DNA of 64,000 nt from Frigoribacterium sp. Leaf415 (lineage in GTDB: Bacteria; Actinomycetota; Actinomycetes; Actinomycetales; Microbacteriaceae), in NCBI RefSeq assembly GCF_001424645.1, contig NZ_LMQR01000001.1, forward strand, positions 1,794,149 through 1,858,148, read 5' to 3'. This document shows positions 1 through 8,638 of the stretch, piece by piece. Made by a program: the position numbers and the translations under genes. The notes under the pieces are model-generated. The model was not told the origin of the DNA. It saw nothing but the letters and a program-made list of their open reading frames with translations, and made no database searches. Numbering within the stretch: position 1 is the stretch's first letter; each line of letters starts with the position of its first letter.

Positions 1-696
1 CCCGGCCCCCGAGTCGCGGGAGAGCACCGCGGCGACGCCACCGCCCGCCGCGCCGCCCACGAGGACGCCGACCAGGAGGGCCGCGGCGACGGACCCCACG
101 CCGCGCCGGCTCTTCTTCGGCTTCTCCGGGGGTGCCTGCCAACCCGCCGCGGCGTACGAGTTCGTCGTGTCGTACGCGAACGCCGACGGGTCGGAGGCCT
201 GCTGCTGGTAGGGATCGCCCTGCTGGTACGACCCTGGCTGCTGGTAGGGGTCACCCTGCTGGTACGACCCTGGCTGCTGGTAGGGGTCACCCTGCTGGTA
301 CGACCCTGGCTGCTGGTGAGAACCCGGCTGCTGGTGAGATCCGGCCTGCTGGTACGGAGCAGGCTGCTGGTAGGAACCGGGCTGCTGGTACGAGCCGGAC
401 TGCTGGTACGACGACGGCTGCTGGTACGAGCCGGGGTGGGGCTGCGTCCGGTCGTGGGCCTGGTCGTGCCGCGCCTGGTCGGCCCCGGACTCGAAGGACC
501 CGGCCTGCGGGGTGCTGCCGGGCAGGGGCGGAGCACCGTAGGTGACGCCCTGGTCGGCCGGGTACGGCGTCGTGGGCTGGGCGCCGTCGTGCGCGCTCCG
601 GTCGTCGCCCGGGACGCCCTGCGAACCGTCGGCGGTGCCCTCGGGCGTGCGCGGGGCGCCGTCGTCGGTGTCGTCGTGGCGGGGGGTGTCGGTCAT
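1..696 (-). CDS. HtrA/DegP-like membrane-anchored serine protease, N-terminal part (truncated by window edge)
   Basis: The frame opens at ATG 696 after an AAGGAG ribosome binding site and runs off position 1, so only 232 residues are visible. They form an acidic disordered start, then a Gln/Tyr/Pro/Gly-rich tract (about residues 85-165) with three near-identical 12-residue units, a basic PEKPKKSRR segment and one hydrophobic glycine/alanine-rich membrane helix near residues 203-225. This architecture is typical of actinobacterial trypsin-like S1C proteases (HtrA/PepD) whose protease and PDZ domains lie outside the cell. The catalytic domain is not in the window, so the assignment is inference from the N-terminus; another membrane-anchored protein with a similar cytoplasmic tail is possible. 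Confidence 0.6.
   Translation of the reverse strand, partial: MTDTPRHDDTDDGAPRTPEGTADGSQGVPGDDRSAHDGAQPTTPYPADQGVTYGAPPLPGSTPQAGSFESGADQARHDQAHDRTQPHPGSYQQPSSYQQSGSYQQPGSYQQPAPYQQAGSHQQPGSHQQPGSYQQGDPYQQPGSYQQGDPYQQPGSYQQGDPYQQQASDPSAFAYDTTNSYAAAGWQAPPEKPKKSRRGVGSVAAALLVGVLVGGAAGGGVAAVLSRDSGAG
202..309. repeat. 36-bp tandem repeat, three copies, inside the HtrA-like gene
   Basis: Units at 202-237, 238-273 and 274-309 are almost identical, the second and third exactly so. They encode alternating GSYQQ and GDPYQQ blocks on the minus strand. More degenerate 18-bp half units continue to about 432. The repeat is in frame, so copy-number change would only alter the length of the cytoplasmic tail. 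Confidence 0.9.
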
Positions 697-731
697 GGTG
701 CTCCTTCCAAGCCCTGACAGCCTGGTCGCCC

Positions 732-780
732 AAGCTGGGCGGATCATACGGCGAGCCTGTGAGCGGACTGCACCCAGCTT
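732..780. promoter_or_regulatory. Divergent promoter with inverted repeat AAGCTGGG / CCCAGCTT
   Basis: A minus-strand TATGAT hexamer (complement of 743-748) fits a -10 box for the HtrA-like gene. The 8-bp arms at 732-739 and 773-780 are perfect inverted copies with starts 41 bp apart, about four helical turns, and they bracket this promoter. That geometry would suit a dimeric regulator. The binding protein cannot be named from sequence. Confidence 0.4.
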
Positions 781-840
781 ATGCGGCGGCTGGACACGAC
801 CACCCCGGCACCCGTCCCGCGGAGATACGGTGACGGGATC

Positions 841-2040
841 ATGACTCCTCCAGCACCCTGGCAGCGCGCGGCGAGCGGCGCGATGCTCCTCGACGGCGCG
901 GGCCGACTCGCCCCGACGATCTTCGCCGAGATGTCGGCCCTCGCCACGGCGACCGACAGCATCAACCTCGGGCAGGGCTTCCCGGACGAGGACGGCCCGG
1001 TCGAGGTCCTCGAGGCGGCGCACGAGGCCCTGCGCTCCGGCCTCAACCAGTACCCGCCGGGCCGAGGCATGCCCGTCCTGCTCGAGGCGGTCGCCGCCCA
1101 CCAGCGGCGGTTCTACGACCTCGACCTCGACCCGCGACGCGAGGTGCTCGTGACCGCGGGGGCGACCGAGGCGCTGGCGGCGACGATCCTGGCGTTCGTC
1201 GACCGGGGTGACGAGGTGGTCACGCTCGAACCGTTCTACGACGCGTACGGGGCCGTCATCGGGCTCTCGGGCGGCGTCCACGTCACCGTGCCGCTCCGGG
1301 GTCCGGACTCGACGGTCGACCCGGACGAACTGCGCCCGGCCTTCGGACCGCGCACCCGGCTCGTCGTGCTGAACGATCCGCACAACCCCACCGGCAGCGT
1401 CCTCGACGACGCGACCAGGCGCCTCCTGCTCGAGCTCGCCGTCGAGCACGACGCACTCGTCGTCACCGACGAGGTCTACGAGCACCTGCTCTTCGACGGT
1501 GCGGTCCACGTGCCGTTCGCCACACTGCCCGGCGCGGCGGCTCGGACGATCAGCATCTCGTCGGGGGGCAAGACCTTCAACACGACGGGGTGGAAGATCG
1601 GCTGGCTGACCGGTCCGGCGGAGCTCGTCGATCGCATCGTCGCCGTCAAGCAGTACCTGACCTTCGTGAACGGTTCGGTCTTCCAGCCCGCGATCGCCGT
1701 CGGGCTCGGACTCCCCGACGCCTACTTCGAGGGGATCGCGCGCACGCTGGCCCACAAACGCGACGTCCTGTCCGACGGGCTGCGCCGTGCCGGGTTCGCC
1801 GTGCGCGCCAGCCACGGCTCGTACTTCGTGGTCGCCGACGCCGCCCCCCTGGGCTTCGACGACGCGGCCGACCTGTGCCGGCGGCTTCCCGAGCTGGCCG
1901 GTGTCGTCGGGCTGCCGATCAGCGCCTTCTGCCATCCGGTGCACGCCGCCGAGCAGTCGTCCCTCGTCCGGTTCGCCTTCTGCAAGCGCATCGAGGTGCT
2001 CGAGCGGGCCTCGGCCCAGCTCGCGTCACTCTCGGTCTGA
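841..2040 (+). CDS. PLP-dependent class I/II aminotransferase (DapC/kynurenine aminotransferase-like)
   Basis: This 399-residue fold-type I aminotransferase has the expected order of motifs: a NINLGQGFPDEDGP-like substrate region, the NDPHNPTG loop, TDEVYEHL with the cofactor-binding Asp and Tyr, and the Schiff-base lysine at residue 244 in SSGGKTF followed by TTGWKIGW. It transfers amino groups between an amino acid and a 2-oxo acid; family members act on methionine, kynurenine or N-succinyl-diaminopimelate. A dedicated DapC lies elsewhere in this window (41.6 kb), so this copy probably has another substrate. A TACGGT -10 hexamer nine bases upstream supports start 841 over an in-frame ATG at 781. 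Its 3' end overlaps the convergent hydrolase by 15 bp. Confidence 0.85.
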   Translation: MTPPAPWQRAASGAMLLDGAGRLAPTIFAEMSALATATDSINLGQGFPDEDGPVEVLEAAHEALRSGLNQYPPGRGMPVLLEAVAAHQRRFYDLDLDPRREVLVTAGATEALAATILAFVDRGDEVVTLEPFYDAYGAVIGLSGGVHVTVPLRGPDSTVDPDELRPAFGPRTRLVVLNDPHNPTGSVLDDATRRLLLELAVEHDALVVTDEVYEHLLFDGAVHVPFATLPGAAARTISISSGGKTFNTTGWKIGWLTGPAELVDRIVAVKQYLTFVNGSVFQPAIAVGLGLPDAYFEGIARTLAHKRDVLSDGLRRAGFAVRASHGSYFVVADAAPLGFDDAADLCRRLPELAGVVGLPISAFCHPVHAAEQSSLVRFAFCKRIEVLERASAQLASLSV

Positions 2041-2946
2041 GCCCCTCCCCGAGGGCGGGCCGCCGCCGTCACGGCGCGGGACCACGTCGTACCGACGCAG
2101 GGCCAGGGACGGGTTCGTCCGGCGCACGGCCGCGATCCGGTCGGCCGAGACCCGGCCCAGCGCCATCACGTCGACCTCGTCGCCGACCGAGGCGAGGGCC
2201 ACGCCCGTCGGATCGACGATCGTGCTGCAACCGACGCCGACGGGCGGTGCGTGGTCCGCCGCGGCGACGTATACGGTGTTCTCGAGCGCCCTGGCCGTCA
2301 GCAGGGTCGTCCAGTGGTGCTGCTTGAGCGGTCCACGCACCCACTCGGCCGGCATCAGGACGACGTCGGCCCCGGCGTCGACGAGCGTCCGCGTGACCTC
2401 GGGGAACCTCAGGTCGTAGCAGGTCTGCAGGCCGAAGACGAGCCCGCCGAACTCGAAGGTCGCGGCGACGGCCAACGGGCCCGGCACGATCCAGCGGGAC
2501 TCCTGCCCACCGAACGCGTCGTAGAGGTGCTGCTTCGAGTACGTGGCGACGACGCCCCGACCGGGCGCCACGGCCACGAGCAGGTTCTCGAACCGCGCCG
2601 GATCGGGCGACGCCGCGACCAGGCCGGCGACGAGCACGACGCCGAGCCGATCCGCCAGTGCGGTGAGGTGACGCACGAACGGCCCGTCCGTGGGCTCCGC
2701 GGCCTCGAGGTACGACGGCCCCAGCTCGGCCGAGAAGTACGACGAGTACTCGGGGAAGACGGCCACCTGCGCGCCCCGTCGGGCCGCCTCCTCGGTGAGG
2801 TCCGTGATCGTCCTCATGTTGCGTGCCGGGTCGTCACCGGGGGCGGTCTGCACCACCGCGACGACGACGTCGGGCGCGCCGCCGATGCTGTCGATGCCGC
2901 CGGTGCCGCCGGTGCCGCCGGTGCCGCCGGTGCCGCCCGTGCTCAT
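2026..2946 (-). CDS. Carbon-nitrogen (nitrilase superfamily) hydrolase
   Basis: The 306-residue product shows the nitrilase catalytic triad: Glu66 in VFPEYSSYF, Lys138 in TYSKQHLYDAFGGQE and Cys176 in LQTCYDLRFPE. Such enzymes hydrolyse amides or nitriles; the sequence resembles the omega-amidase/deaminated-glutathione amidase side of the family, but the substrate is not determined here. The start at 2946 forms an ATGA overlap with the stop of the glycerate kinase gene, indicating translational coupling. The N-terminus is a (Gly-Gly-Thr) repeat ahead of the first beta strand, which is not part of the family fold. The 3' end overlaps the convergent aminotransferase. Confidence 0.85.
   Translation of the reverse strand: MSTGGTGGTGGTGGTGGIDSIGGAPDVVVAVVQTAPGDDPARNMRTITDLTEEAARRGAQVAVFPEYSSYFSAELGPSYLEAAEPTDGPFVRHLTALADRLGVVLVAGLVAASPDPARFENLLVAVAPGRGVVATYSKQHLYDAFGGQESRWIVPGPLAVAATFEFGGLVFGLQTCYDLRFPEVTRTLVDAGADVVLMPAEWVRGPLKQHHWTTLLTARALENTVYVAAADHAPPVGVGCSTIVDPTGVALASVGDEVDVMALGRVSADRIAAVRRTNPSLALRRYDVVPRRDGGGPPSGRGSDRE
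2896..2940. repeat. 9-bp microsatellite-like repeat encoding Gly-Gly-Thr
   Basis: Four exact gccgccggt units (2896-2931) and one variant unit (2932-2940) lie directly after the start codon of the nitrilase-family gene. They encode a GGT tripeptide run. The unit is a multiple of three, so slippage would change linker length without shifting frame. Confidence 0.9.
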
Positions 2947-4037
2947 CGTGCCCACCGCCCGGCTGCCAGCGCGGCCGCCTCGCCCAGCCAGAAGGAGGCG
3001 CGGGTCGTCGACTCGAGGACGTCGCCCGCCAGCTGCGTGGTCGACACGACGTCGGAGAAACCGTCAGCGGGCGCTTCGACGGAACCGGCGACGAGGACGA
3101 CCGGGACTCCGGCCGCGTCGGCCATCCGCCGCACGAGCGAGACGGTCTTCCCGGCGGCGGTCTGACCGTCGAACCGCCCTTCTCCGGTGACGACCACGTC
3201 ACCGTGGGCCAGGGCGTCCGCGAGTCGGACGGCCTCGGCGACGGCGACGGCCCCGGGCTGCAGACGAGCACCCCAGGCGAGCAGACCGAAGCCCGTTCCG
3301 CCTGCGGCCCCCGCCCCGGGGGTCGTGGGATCGACGTCGACGAGGCTCGCGAAGCGCTCGAGACCCCGTTCGAGCGCGAGGACGTCGTCGGCCGAGGCAC
3401 CCTTCTGCGGCCCGAACACGGCAGCGGCTCCGTCGGGGCCGAGCAGGGGGCTGTCGACGTCGACCAGCAGGACGACGCCGTCGGGCGGGAGGGCGATCAG
3501 ACCCGAGAGATCGACCCGGGCAGCCGTGGTGAGCCCGTGGTTGCCGGGACCGACGGGCTCCCCGAGAGAATCGACGATCCGGGCGCCGAGGGCCGCCAGA
3601 GCACCTGCTCCCCCGTCCGTCGACCCGCTGCCCCCGAGGCCGACGAGCAGCCGCACGGCGCCGGCGCCGACGGCCGCGCGGATGACGTCACCCAGACCGC
3701 GGGTGGTCGCGTCGTGCGGCGCGGGTGAGATCAGGAAGCCGAGCCCGCAGGACGAGGCGAGTTCGACGACGGCCGTGCCGTCGGGAAGCGCCAGCCAGGG
3801 GGCGTCGACGGGACGGCCGTCGGGGCCCTCCACGACGACCTCGTGGCGGATGCTTCCGGGGACGGCCCGCTCGAACGCGTCCAGGGTGCCTTCTCCGCCG
3901 TCGGCGAGAGGCAGCGCGACGATCTCGTCCTCGGGCCGAGACCGGGACCACCCTGCGGCGAGGGCGGCGGCAGCCTCGGACGCATCCAGGCTGCCCTTGA
4001 ACGAATCGGGGGCGAGGACCACCCGGAGTCTCGACAT
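2943..4037 (-). CDS. Glycerate kinase (GarK/GlxK family)
   Basis: The 364-residue protein begins with the family hallmark VVLAPDSFKGSLDASEAA and continues with LPLADGGEGTLDAF, LGGSGSTDGGAG and GEGRFDGQTAAGKT, all conserved in the PF02595 glycerate kinases. It phosphorylates D-glycerate to 2- or 3-phosphoglycerate with ATP, feeding glyoxylate or serine breakdown into glycolysis. Length is normal. The ATG at 4037 is preceded by AGGTTGAGGC. It is the first gene of a two-gene unit with the nitrilase-like hydrolase. One copy of the dispersed GGAGGCGCGGGTC motif lies in its 3' end. Confidence 0.9.
   Translation of the reverse strand: MSRLRVVLAPDSFKGSLDASEAAAALAAGWSRSRPEDEIVALPLADGGEGTLDAFERAVPGSIRHEVVVEGPDGRPVDAPWLALPDGTAVVELASSCGLGFLISPAPHDATTRGLGDVIRAAVGAGAVRLLVGLGGSGSTDGGAGALAALGARIVDSLGEPVGPGNHGLTTAARVDLSGLIALPPDGVVLLVDVDSPLLGPDGAAAVFGPQKGASADDVLALERGLERFASLVDVDPTTPGAGAAGGTGFGLLAWGARLQPGAVAVAEAVRLADALAHGDVVVTGEGRFDGQTAAGKTVSLVRRMADAAGVPVVLVAGSVEAPADGFSDVVSTTQLAGDVLESTTRASFWLGEAAALAAGRWAR
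2994..3006 (+). repeat. Dispersed 13-bp motif, copy in glycerate kinase gene
   Basis: Exact GGAGGCGCGGGTC. Other exact copies are at 8542-8554, 17812-17824, 43117-43129, 54100-54112, 56704-56716, 61899-61911 (all plus strand) and 32577-32589 (minus strand). Variants ending GCTC lie at 24169-24181 and 38027-38039. Listed once here; see findings. Confidence 0.9.
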
Positions 4038-4094
4038 GCCTCAACCTTGGCATGATCAGCCGCGACGGCACAGAGCCCCCGAGGGCTTGACGAC

Positions 4095-4134
4095 AAGACG
4101 AAAGCCCCGGTCATTCGACCGGGGCTTTCGTCTT
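4095..4134 (-). terminator. Intrinsic terminator after initiator tRNA
   Basis: An 18-bp perfect stem (4095-4112 with 4117-4134) closes a four-base loop directly downstream of the tRNA. On the plus strand it ends in TCTTTCTT. It could also stop transcription approaching from the other side. Confidence 0.85.
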
Positions 4135-4139
4135 TCTTG

Positions 4140-4213
4140 TTGCGGGGGCAGGATTTGAACCTACGACCTCTGGGTTATGAGCCCAGCGAGCTACCGAACT
4201 GCTCCACCCCGCG
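4140..4213 (-). tRNA. Initiator tRNA-fMet (anticodon CAU)
   Basis: The minus strand folds as a complete cloverleaf of 74 bases without encoded CCA. The anticodon loop reads CTCATAA between GGG and CCC stem strands, the three G-C pairs typical of initiators. The first base C faces A at position 72 (acceptor strands CGCGGGG and CCCCGCA), giving the unpaired C1-A72 that marks formyl-Met initiator tRNAs. The T arm has GTTCAAATC. A TAGTGT -10-like hexamer lies just upstream. Confidence 0.95.
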
Positions 4214-4293
4214 GCACAAGAAGAAACACTAGCACGGCATTCGGGCGCCGTCCAATCGAGCCCCCCGGAGGCGACCGTCACATCGCCCCCTCC

Positions 4294-4335
4294 ACGACGA
4301 ACCCCCTCCCGGCGTGCCGGGAGGGGGTTCGTCGT
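4294..4335 (-). terminator. Intrinsic terminator after UPF0182 gene
   Basis: A 19-bp perfect stem (4294-4312 with 4317-4335) with a CGTG loop lies 17 bases beyond the stop of the UPF0182 gene. It lacks a T tract, as is common in actinobacteria. Confidence 0.8.
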
Positions 4336-4351
4336 CTTGCCTGTCGCGTGA

Positions 4352-7303
4352 CTACTGACCGCTGGCTGCGACTGCGTCCTCGAGGGCGGTCTGGAGGCGC
4401 GTGTCGGCTTCCGCTGCCGCCACCAGGTCGTTCTCGGCGTAGGCCGCGGCACGGTCGGTCAGGGCCTGCTGTGCGTCGGCCAGGGCCTGGTCGAGCGCTG
4501 CGTTGTCGGTACCCGCCCCCGTGTCACCGGTGTCGGGCGTCGCCGTGCCCCCGTCGGTCGCCCCGTCGCCGGTGTCCGTGCCCGTTCCGGTGCCGTCGGT
4601 GCCGTCACCCGTGGTCGGTACGCCGTTGTCTCCGGCCGTCGCTCCCGAGTTGCCACCGAACAGCGAGTCGAGGGCGCCGTCGAGGGTGTCCTCGAAGGCG
4701 ATCTTGTCGCCGAACGACACCAGGATGCGCTGCAGGACCGGGTACGACGTCTCGGAGTTCGACTTCACGTAGATCGGCTGCACGTAGAGCAGACCGCCAC
4801 CGACCGGCAGGGTCAGCAGGTTGCCACGGACGACGCTCGTGTCGCCCCGGGTGAGGAGTGCGAGCTGGTTCGCCACCGCGGTGTCGGTGTTGAAGTTGTT
4901 CTGCACCTGTCCGGGGCCGGGCAACGTGTCGGTGCGCGGCAGGGCCAGCAACGTGAGCTTGCCGTAGTCCGACGAGATCTCGCCTGGCGTCGACCCCGCA
5001 TCGGCGTTCGCCGCGAGGTAGCCCGTCAGGACGTTGCGCGCGTTCTCACCCGACTGCTGCGGGATGTAGGTCGAATAGATGGAGAACGCCGGGTCTTGGT
5101 CGGGCAGCTGCAGCGTCAAGTAGTACGGAGGCTGCAACGGCGGGTTCTGCGCGTTGCTCGTCGGCTCGTTGGGTGTGACCCAGGCGTCGTCGCTCGAGTA
5201 GAACGAGTCGGCGTCCGTCACGTGGTACGTGCCGAGGATCGCACGCTGCACTTTGAACATGTCTTGCGGGTAACGAACGTGCTGGAGCAGCTCGGCGGAC
5301 ATGTCGCTCAGGGGTGACAGCGTGGTCGGGAAGATCTTGTCGTACGTCTGCAGGATCGGGTCGCTGGTGTCCCACGCGTAGAGCTTGACCGAGCCGTCGT
5401 AGGCGTCGACCGTGGCCTTCACCGAGTTGCGGATGTAGTTGATGTTGTTCGACGCGTACACCGGGCGGTCGTTGTACGTGTCGGCGATCGCGTCGGACAA
5501 CGCCTGCGGCTTCGAGTACGGGTACTCGTTCGTCGTCGTGTATCCGTCGACGATCCAGACCACCTTGCCGTCGACGACGGAGGGGTAGGGCGCACTGTCG
5601 ATGGTGAGGTAGGGAGCCACCTTCTGGACGCGCTCGGTGGGGTCGCGGTCGTAGAGGATCTGCGACTGGTCGTTCACCGCGTCGGACAGGAAGATCTGCT
5701 CGGACTGGAACTTGATGGCGTAGATGAGCTTCTTGAAGACGTTGTCGAGCTTGGGCCCACCGTTGCCCTCGAAGGTCGTCGTCTCGTTCGTGCCGTTGTC
5801 GTTGCTGCCGGACGGGTAGTCGAGCTCGATGTCGTTGCCACCGTCGCCACCCACGATCGAGTAGGTCGGCGACTCCTGGCCGAAGTAGATCCGCGGCTCG
5901 TAGTCACCGGCGTCGCCGAGAGCGCCCGTCACGGGGATGCCGGACTCGAGGAAGACGGGCTGGCCGTCCGCCGACCGCTGGTTGCCGTACGCCGCCACCA
6001 CGCCGTAGCCGTGGGTGTAGACGAAGGTCGTGTTGTAGGGGGTGGCCGAGTTGCCGAGCTGCGAGGTGTTCAGCTCGCGCACGGCGATGACCGTGTCTTG
6101 CACGTTGCCGTCGATGGTGTACCGGTCGACCGCGAGCTGCTCGGGGAAGCTGTAGTACTGGCGGTACTGCTGCAACTGGGCGAAGGCGTCGGTCACGAGG
6201 GCGGGGTCGATGATGCGGATGTTGGCGGTGGTGACGGCGTCGCCGGCCAGGGCGCCGGCCTCGGCGTCGGACTTCGCGTCGTAGGTCTGCTCCTCGACGT
6301 CGGCCACGCCGTACGCCTCACGCGTCGCCTGGATGTTGCGCTCGATGTACGGCGACTCGACCGTCCGCTCGCTGGGCTCGACCGTGAACCGTTGGACGAT
6401 CCAGGGATAGATGCCACCGACGATGATGCTGATGATGATGAGCGCGGCCGTGCCGATGACCGGCAGGCGCCAGCGACCGACGATCGCGGTCACGATGAAG
6501 AGGATCGCGACGACGACGGCGATGCCGGCGAGGATCTGCTTGCCGGGGATGCCCGCGTTGACGTCGGTGTACGTGGCGCCCGTGAGCAGCTTGTTCGTGC
6601 CGTCGGACAACGTCGCGTACTGGTCGAGCCAGAGGCTGACGCCCTGCAGCAGGAGGTAGACGGCGGCGGTGACGGCCAGCTGGATGCGCGCGACCTTCGA
6701 GATGCGCACCTCCCGCCCGGTGAAGCGCAGCGCGCCGTAGAGGTAGCTGGTCGCGACGGCGGCGATGCCGGCGATGAGGACGACGGCCGAGGCGAAGCCG
6801 ACCGCGGCCTGGTACAGCGGCAGTTCGAAGACGTAGAACCCGATGTCGAGCCCGAACTGCGCGTCGGTCTGGCCGAAGGGGGTGCGGTTGATCCACTCGA
6901 GGACGGTCTGCCACTGCGTCGACGTGGCGATGCCGGCGAAGAGGCCGAGCACGGCGGGGACACCGATGACGACGGCACGACGCAGGGGCTCGATGACCTG
7001 CTGGTAACGATCGAGCTGCGAGTTCAACTTGGCGTACACGGGGCGGAACCGGAAGGCCACCTCGATGCTGACGTAGACCGGCACCGCCATCGCCACGAAG
7101 CCCACCGCGAACATGACGAGGCGGGAGATCCACTGCGTCGTCAGCACCCCCGTGAACCCGAGCTGCTGGTACCAGAGGTAGTCCGTCAGCAGCGACGAGA
7201 AGATGAAGAAGGCGATGACCAGGGCGGCGAGGACGGCCACCGTGACCAGGACGGGCAATCGGGGCGAGCGTCGTGCGGTTCGCGACGATGCGGGTGACGT
7301 CAA
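4352..7303 (-). CDS. UPF0182 family large membrane protein
   Basis: This 983-residue protein has an N-terminal half with about seven membrane helices (for example in FFIFSSLLTDYLWYQQLGF and VMFAVGFVAMAVPVYV) and a large extracytoplasmic C-terminal half ending in an acidic Thr/Gly/Asp-rich linker and a coiled Ala-rich tail. These features match the actinobacterial UPF0182 family (M. tuberculosis Rv3193c type), whose function is not established. I chose the TTG at 7303 because an AGGAG site stands seven bases before it; the open frame continues upstream but with arginine-rich, non-homologous sequence. It sits next to the PDZ protease as in mycobacteria. Confidence 0.85.
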   Translation of the reverse strand: MTSPASSRTARRSPRLPVLVTVAVLAALVIAFFIFSSLLTDYLWYQQLGFTGVLTTQWISRLVMFAVGFVAMAVPVYVSIEVAFRFRPVYAKLNSQLDRYQQVIEPLRRAVVIGVPAVLGLFAGIATSTQWQTVLEWINRTPFGQTDAQFGLDIGFYVFELPLYQAAVGFASAVVLIAGIAAVATSYLYGALRFTGREVRISKVARIQLAVTAAVYLLLQGVSLWLDQYATLSDGTNKLLTGATYTDVNAGIPGKQILAGIAVVVAILFIVTAIVGRWRLPVIGTAALIIISIIVGGIYPWIVQRFTVEPSERTVESPYIERNIQATREAYGVADVEEQTYDAKSDAEAGALAGDAVTTANIRIIDPALVTDAFAQLQQYRQYYSFPEQLAVDRYTIDGNVQDTVIAVRELNTSQLGNSATPYNTTFVYTHGYGVVAAYGNQRSADGQPVFLESGIPVTGALGDAGDYEPRIYFGQESPTYSIVGGDGGNDIELDYPSGSNDNGTNETTTFEGNGGPKLDNVFKKLIYAIKFQSEQIFLSDAVNDQSQILYDRDPTERVQKVAPYLTIDSAPYPSVVDGKVVWIVDGYTTTNEYPYSKPQALSDAIADTYNDRPVYASNNINYIRNSVKATVDAYDGSVKLYAWDTSDPILQTYDKIFPTTLSPLSDMSAELLQHVRYPQDMFKVQRAILGTYHVTDADSFYSSDDAWVTPNEPTSNAQNPPLQPPYYLTLQLPDQDPAFSIYSTYIPQQSGENARNVLTGYLAANADAGSTPGEISSDYGKLTLLALPRTDTLPGPGQVQNNFNTDTAVANQLALLTRGDTSVVRGNLLTLPVGGGLLYVQPIYVKSNSETSYPVLQRILVSFGDKIAFEDTLDGALDSLFGGNSGATAGDNGVPTTGDGTDGTGTGTDTGDGATDGGTATPDTGDTGAGTDNAALDQALADAQQALTDRAAAYAENDLVAAAEADTRLQTALEDAVAASGQ

Positions 7304-7403
7304 GGGTGTGCTCCTGGCTGACGGGGACGTGGACCGCCATCCTACGTGTCGAGCCTGGCCGACCCAGCGTCCCCTTCTCAGCTTTGCGCGGGCTGCACGA
7401 ACG

Positions 7404-8516
7404 CTATCGACCGGCCGTGCAGGTGGGCAGCGACGACGTGTCGCCCCCGCCCGCGACCGTCTCGAGCGCCGTGACCGCGTCGTCCAGCGTGGCGACGGAG
7501 TAGACGTCCAACCCGGAGGGCACGTTCCCGACGACCTCGGTGCAGTTCGTGGACGGCGCGAGGAAGACGGTCGCCCCGGCGTCACGAGCACCGTAGAGCT
7601 TCTGCCGGATGCCCCCGATGGCGCCCACCTCGCCCGACGCCGTGATGGTGCCCGTGCCCGCGACCTTCTCGCCGCCGGTGAGCTCGCCCGGAGTCGTCTT
7701 GTCGATGATCCCGAGCGCGAACATCATGCCGGCGCTCGGTCCGCCGACCTGGTCGAGCTTCAGCGTCACGTCGAAGGGGTACGTGTAGTCGACGCTGACC
7801 CCGACCCCGAGCAGCGGCGTGCCGTCGACCTCTTGCGGGGTGACCTGCTCGGTCACGCTCGTCCCTGCCCGGTCGACGACGACCTCGGCCGGCGTCGACG
7901 CACCGTTCGCCGCCACGAGGCCGCGGAGGACGTCCACGTCCGCGTCGGTGGCGAGACTCGTGCCGTTGACGCTGACCAGGACGTCGCCCTCGCGCAGGAC
8001 GCCCTCGGCCGGGCTGCCCGGGGAGACCTGGCTGACGGTCACGGCGCTGGGGATGGCGTACCCCTCGTGGATCAACGCCGCGGCGATGGCGGACTTCTGC
8101 GAGTTCTGCATGTCCACGGCGTTCTGCTCGTCGACCTGGTCGTTCGACACCCCCGACGGGTACACGGCCTCGACCGGGATCACCGAACGGCTGCGATCCG
8201 CCCAGGCACGGACGACGTCGACCCACCCCGGCCGGACGTCCTGGTTGCCCTGGACGCTGACGGTCAGGAGGTCGAGCGTGCCCGCGGTGGGGTAGGTCTC
8301 GTGGCCCGAGACGGTGATGAGGGGTTGGGACGAGCCCTCGTAGTCGGCGCTGCCCAGGGTGTCGAACACCGGGCCGGGCTGTTCGATCAGGTACGGCCCC
8401 GGGAGCAGGCTCAGGACGACCGCCGAGACGACGGCCACACCCAGGAGGGGCCAGCCGACCCGGCTCGCACGGCGAGCGGTCGACGGGGAGGTGCGCGGGG
8501 GCGTGAAGAAGGCCAC
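7404..8516 (-). CDS. YlbL-like PDZ/Lon-type (S16) membrane protease
   Basis: The 370-residue product has one N-terminal membrane helix (residues about 22-39), a PDZ domain (about 130-225, with REGDVLVSVNGT) and a C-terminal Lon-type proteolytic domain. The Ser-Lys dyad is visible as Ser261 in GGPSAGMMF and Lys306 in GGIRQKLYGA. Family members process or degrade membrane and extracytoplasmic proteins without an ATPase domain. The GTG start at 8516 has AAAGGA upstream. It is transcribed toward the UPF0182 gene and diverges from the DUF2342 gene. Confidence 0.9.
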   Translation of the reverse strand: MAFFTPPRTSPSTARRASRVGWPLLGVAVVSAVVLSLLPGPYLIEQPGPVFDTLGSADYEGSSQPLITVSGHETYPTAGTLDLLTVSVQGNQDVRPGWVDVVRAWADRSRSVIPVEAVYPSGVSNDQVDEQNAVDMQNSQKSAIAAALIHEGYAIPSAVTVSQVSPGSPAEGVLREGDVLVSVNGTSLATDADVDVLRGLVAANGASTPAEVVVDRAGTSVTEQVTPQEVDGTPLLGVGVSVDYTYPFDVTLKLDQVGGPSAGMMFALGIIDKTTPGELTGGEKVAGTGTITASGEVGAIGGIRQKLYGARDAGATVFLAPSTNCTEVVGNVPSGLDVYSVATLDDAVTALETVAGGGDTSSLPTCTAGR

Positions 8517-8638
8517 GGAGGGTCCTTTCGGGATCGGCCGGGGAGGCGCGGGTCGCGTTCGCCACGAGCGGAGCGCCGGCCCCGGGGCGGTGGCCGAATC
8601 CCAGGATCTTCGTGCGGCCAGCAGCTAGCGTAGTCAGC

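Noticed and set aside
132..717. Short frames on the plus strand across the 36-bp tandem repeats, and possible CRISPR-like array
   Set aside because: The repeats are contiguous, in frame with the HtrA-like protein and without unique spacers, so they are protein repeats and the plus-strand frames are shadows.
6011..7297. Long plus-strand frame opposite the UPF0182 gene
   Set aside because: The product is Asp/Gly/Val/Arg-rich shadow sequence; UPF0182 homology and a clear AGGAG-TTG start support the minus strand.
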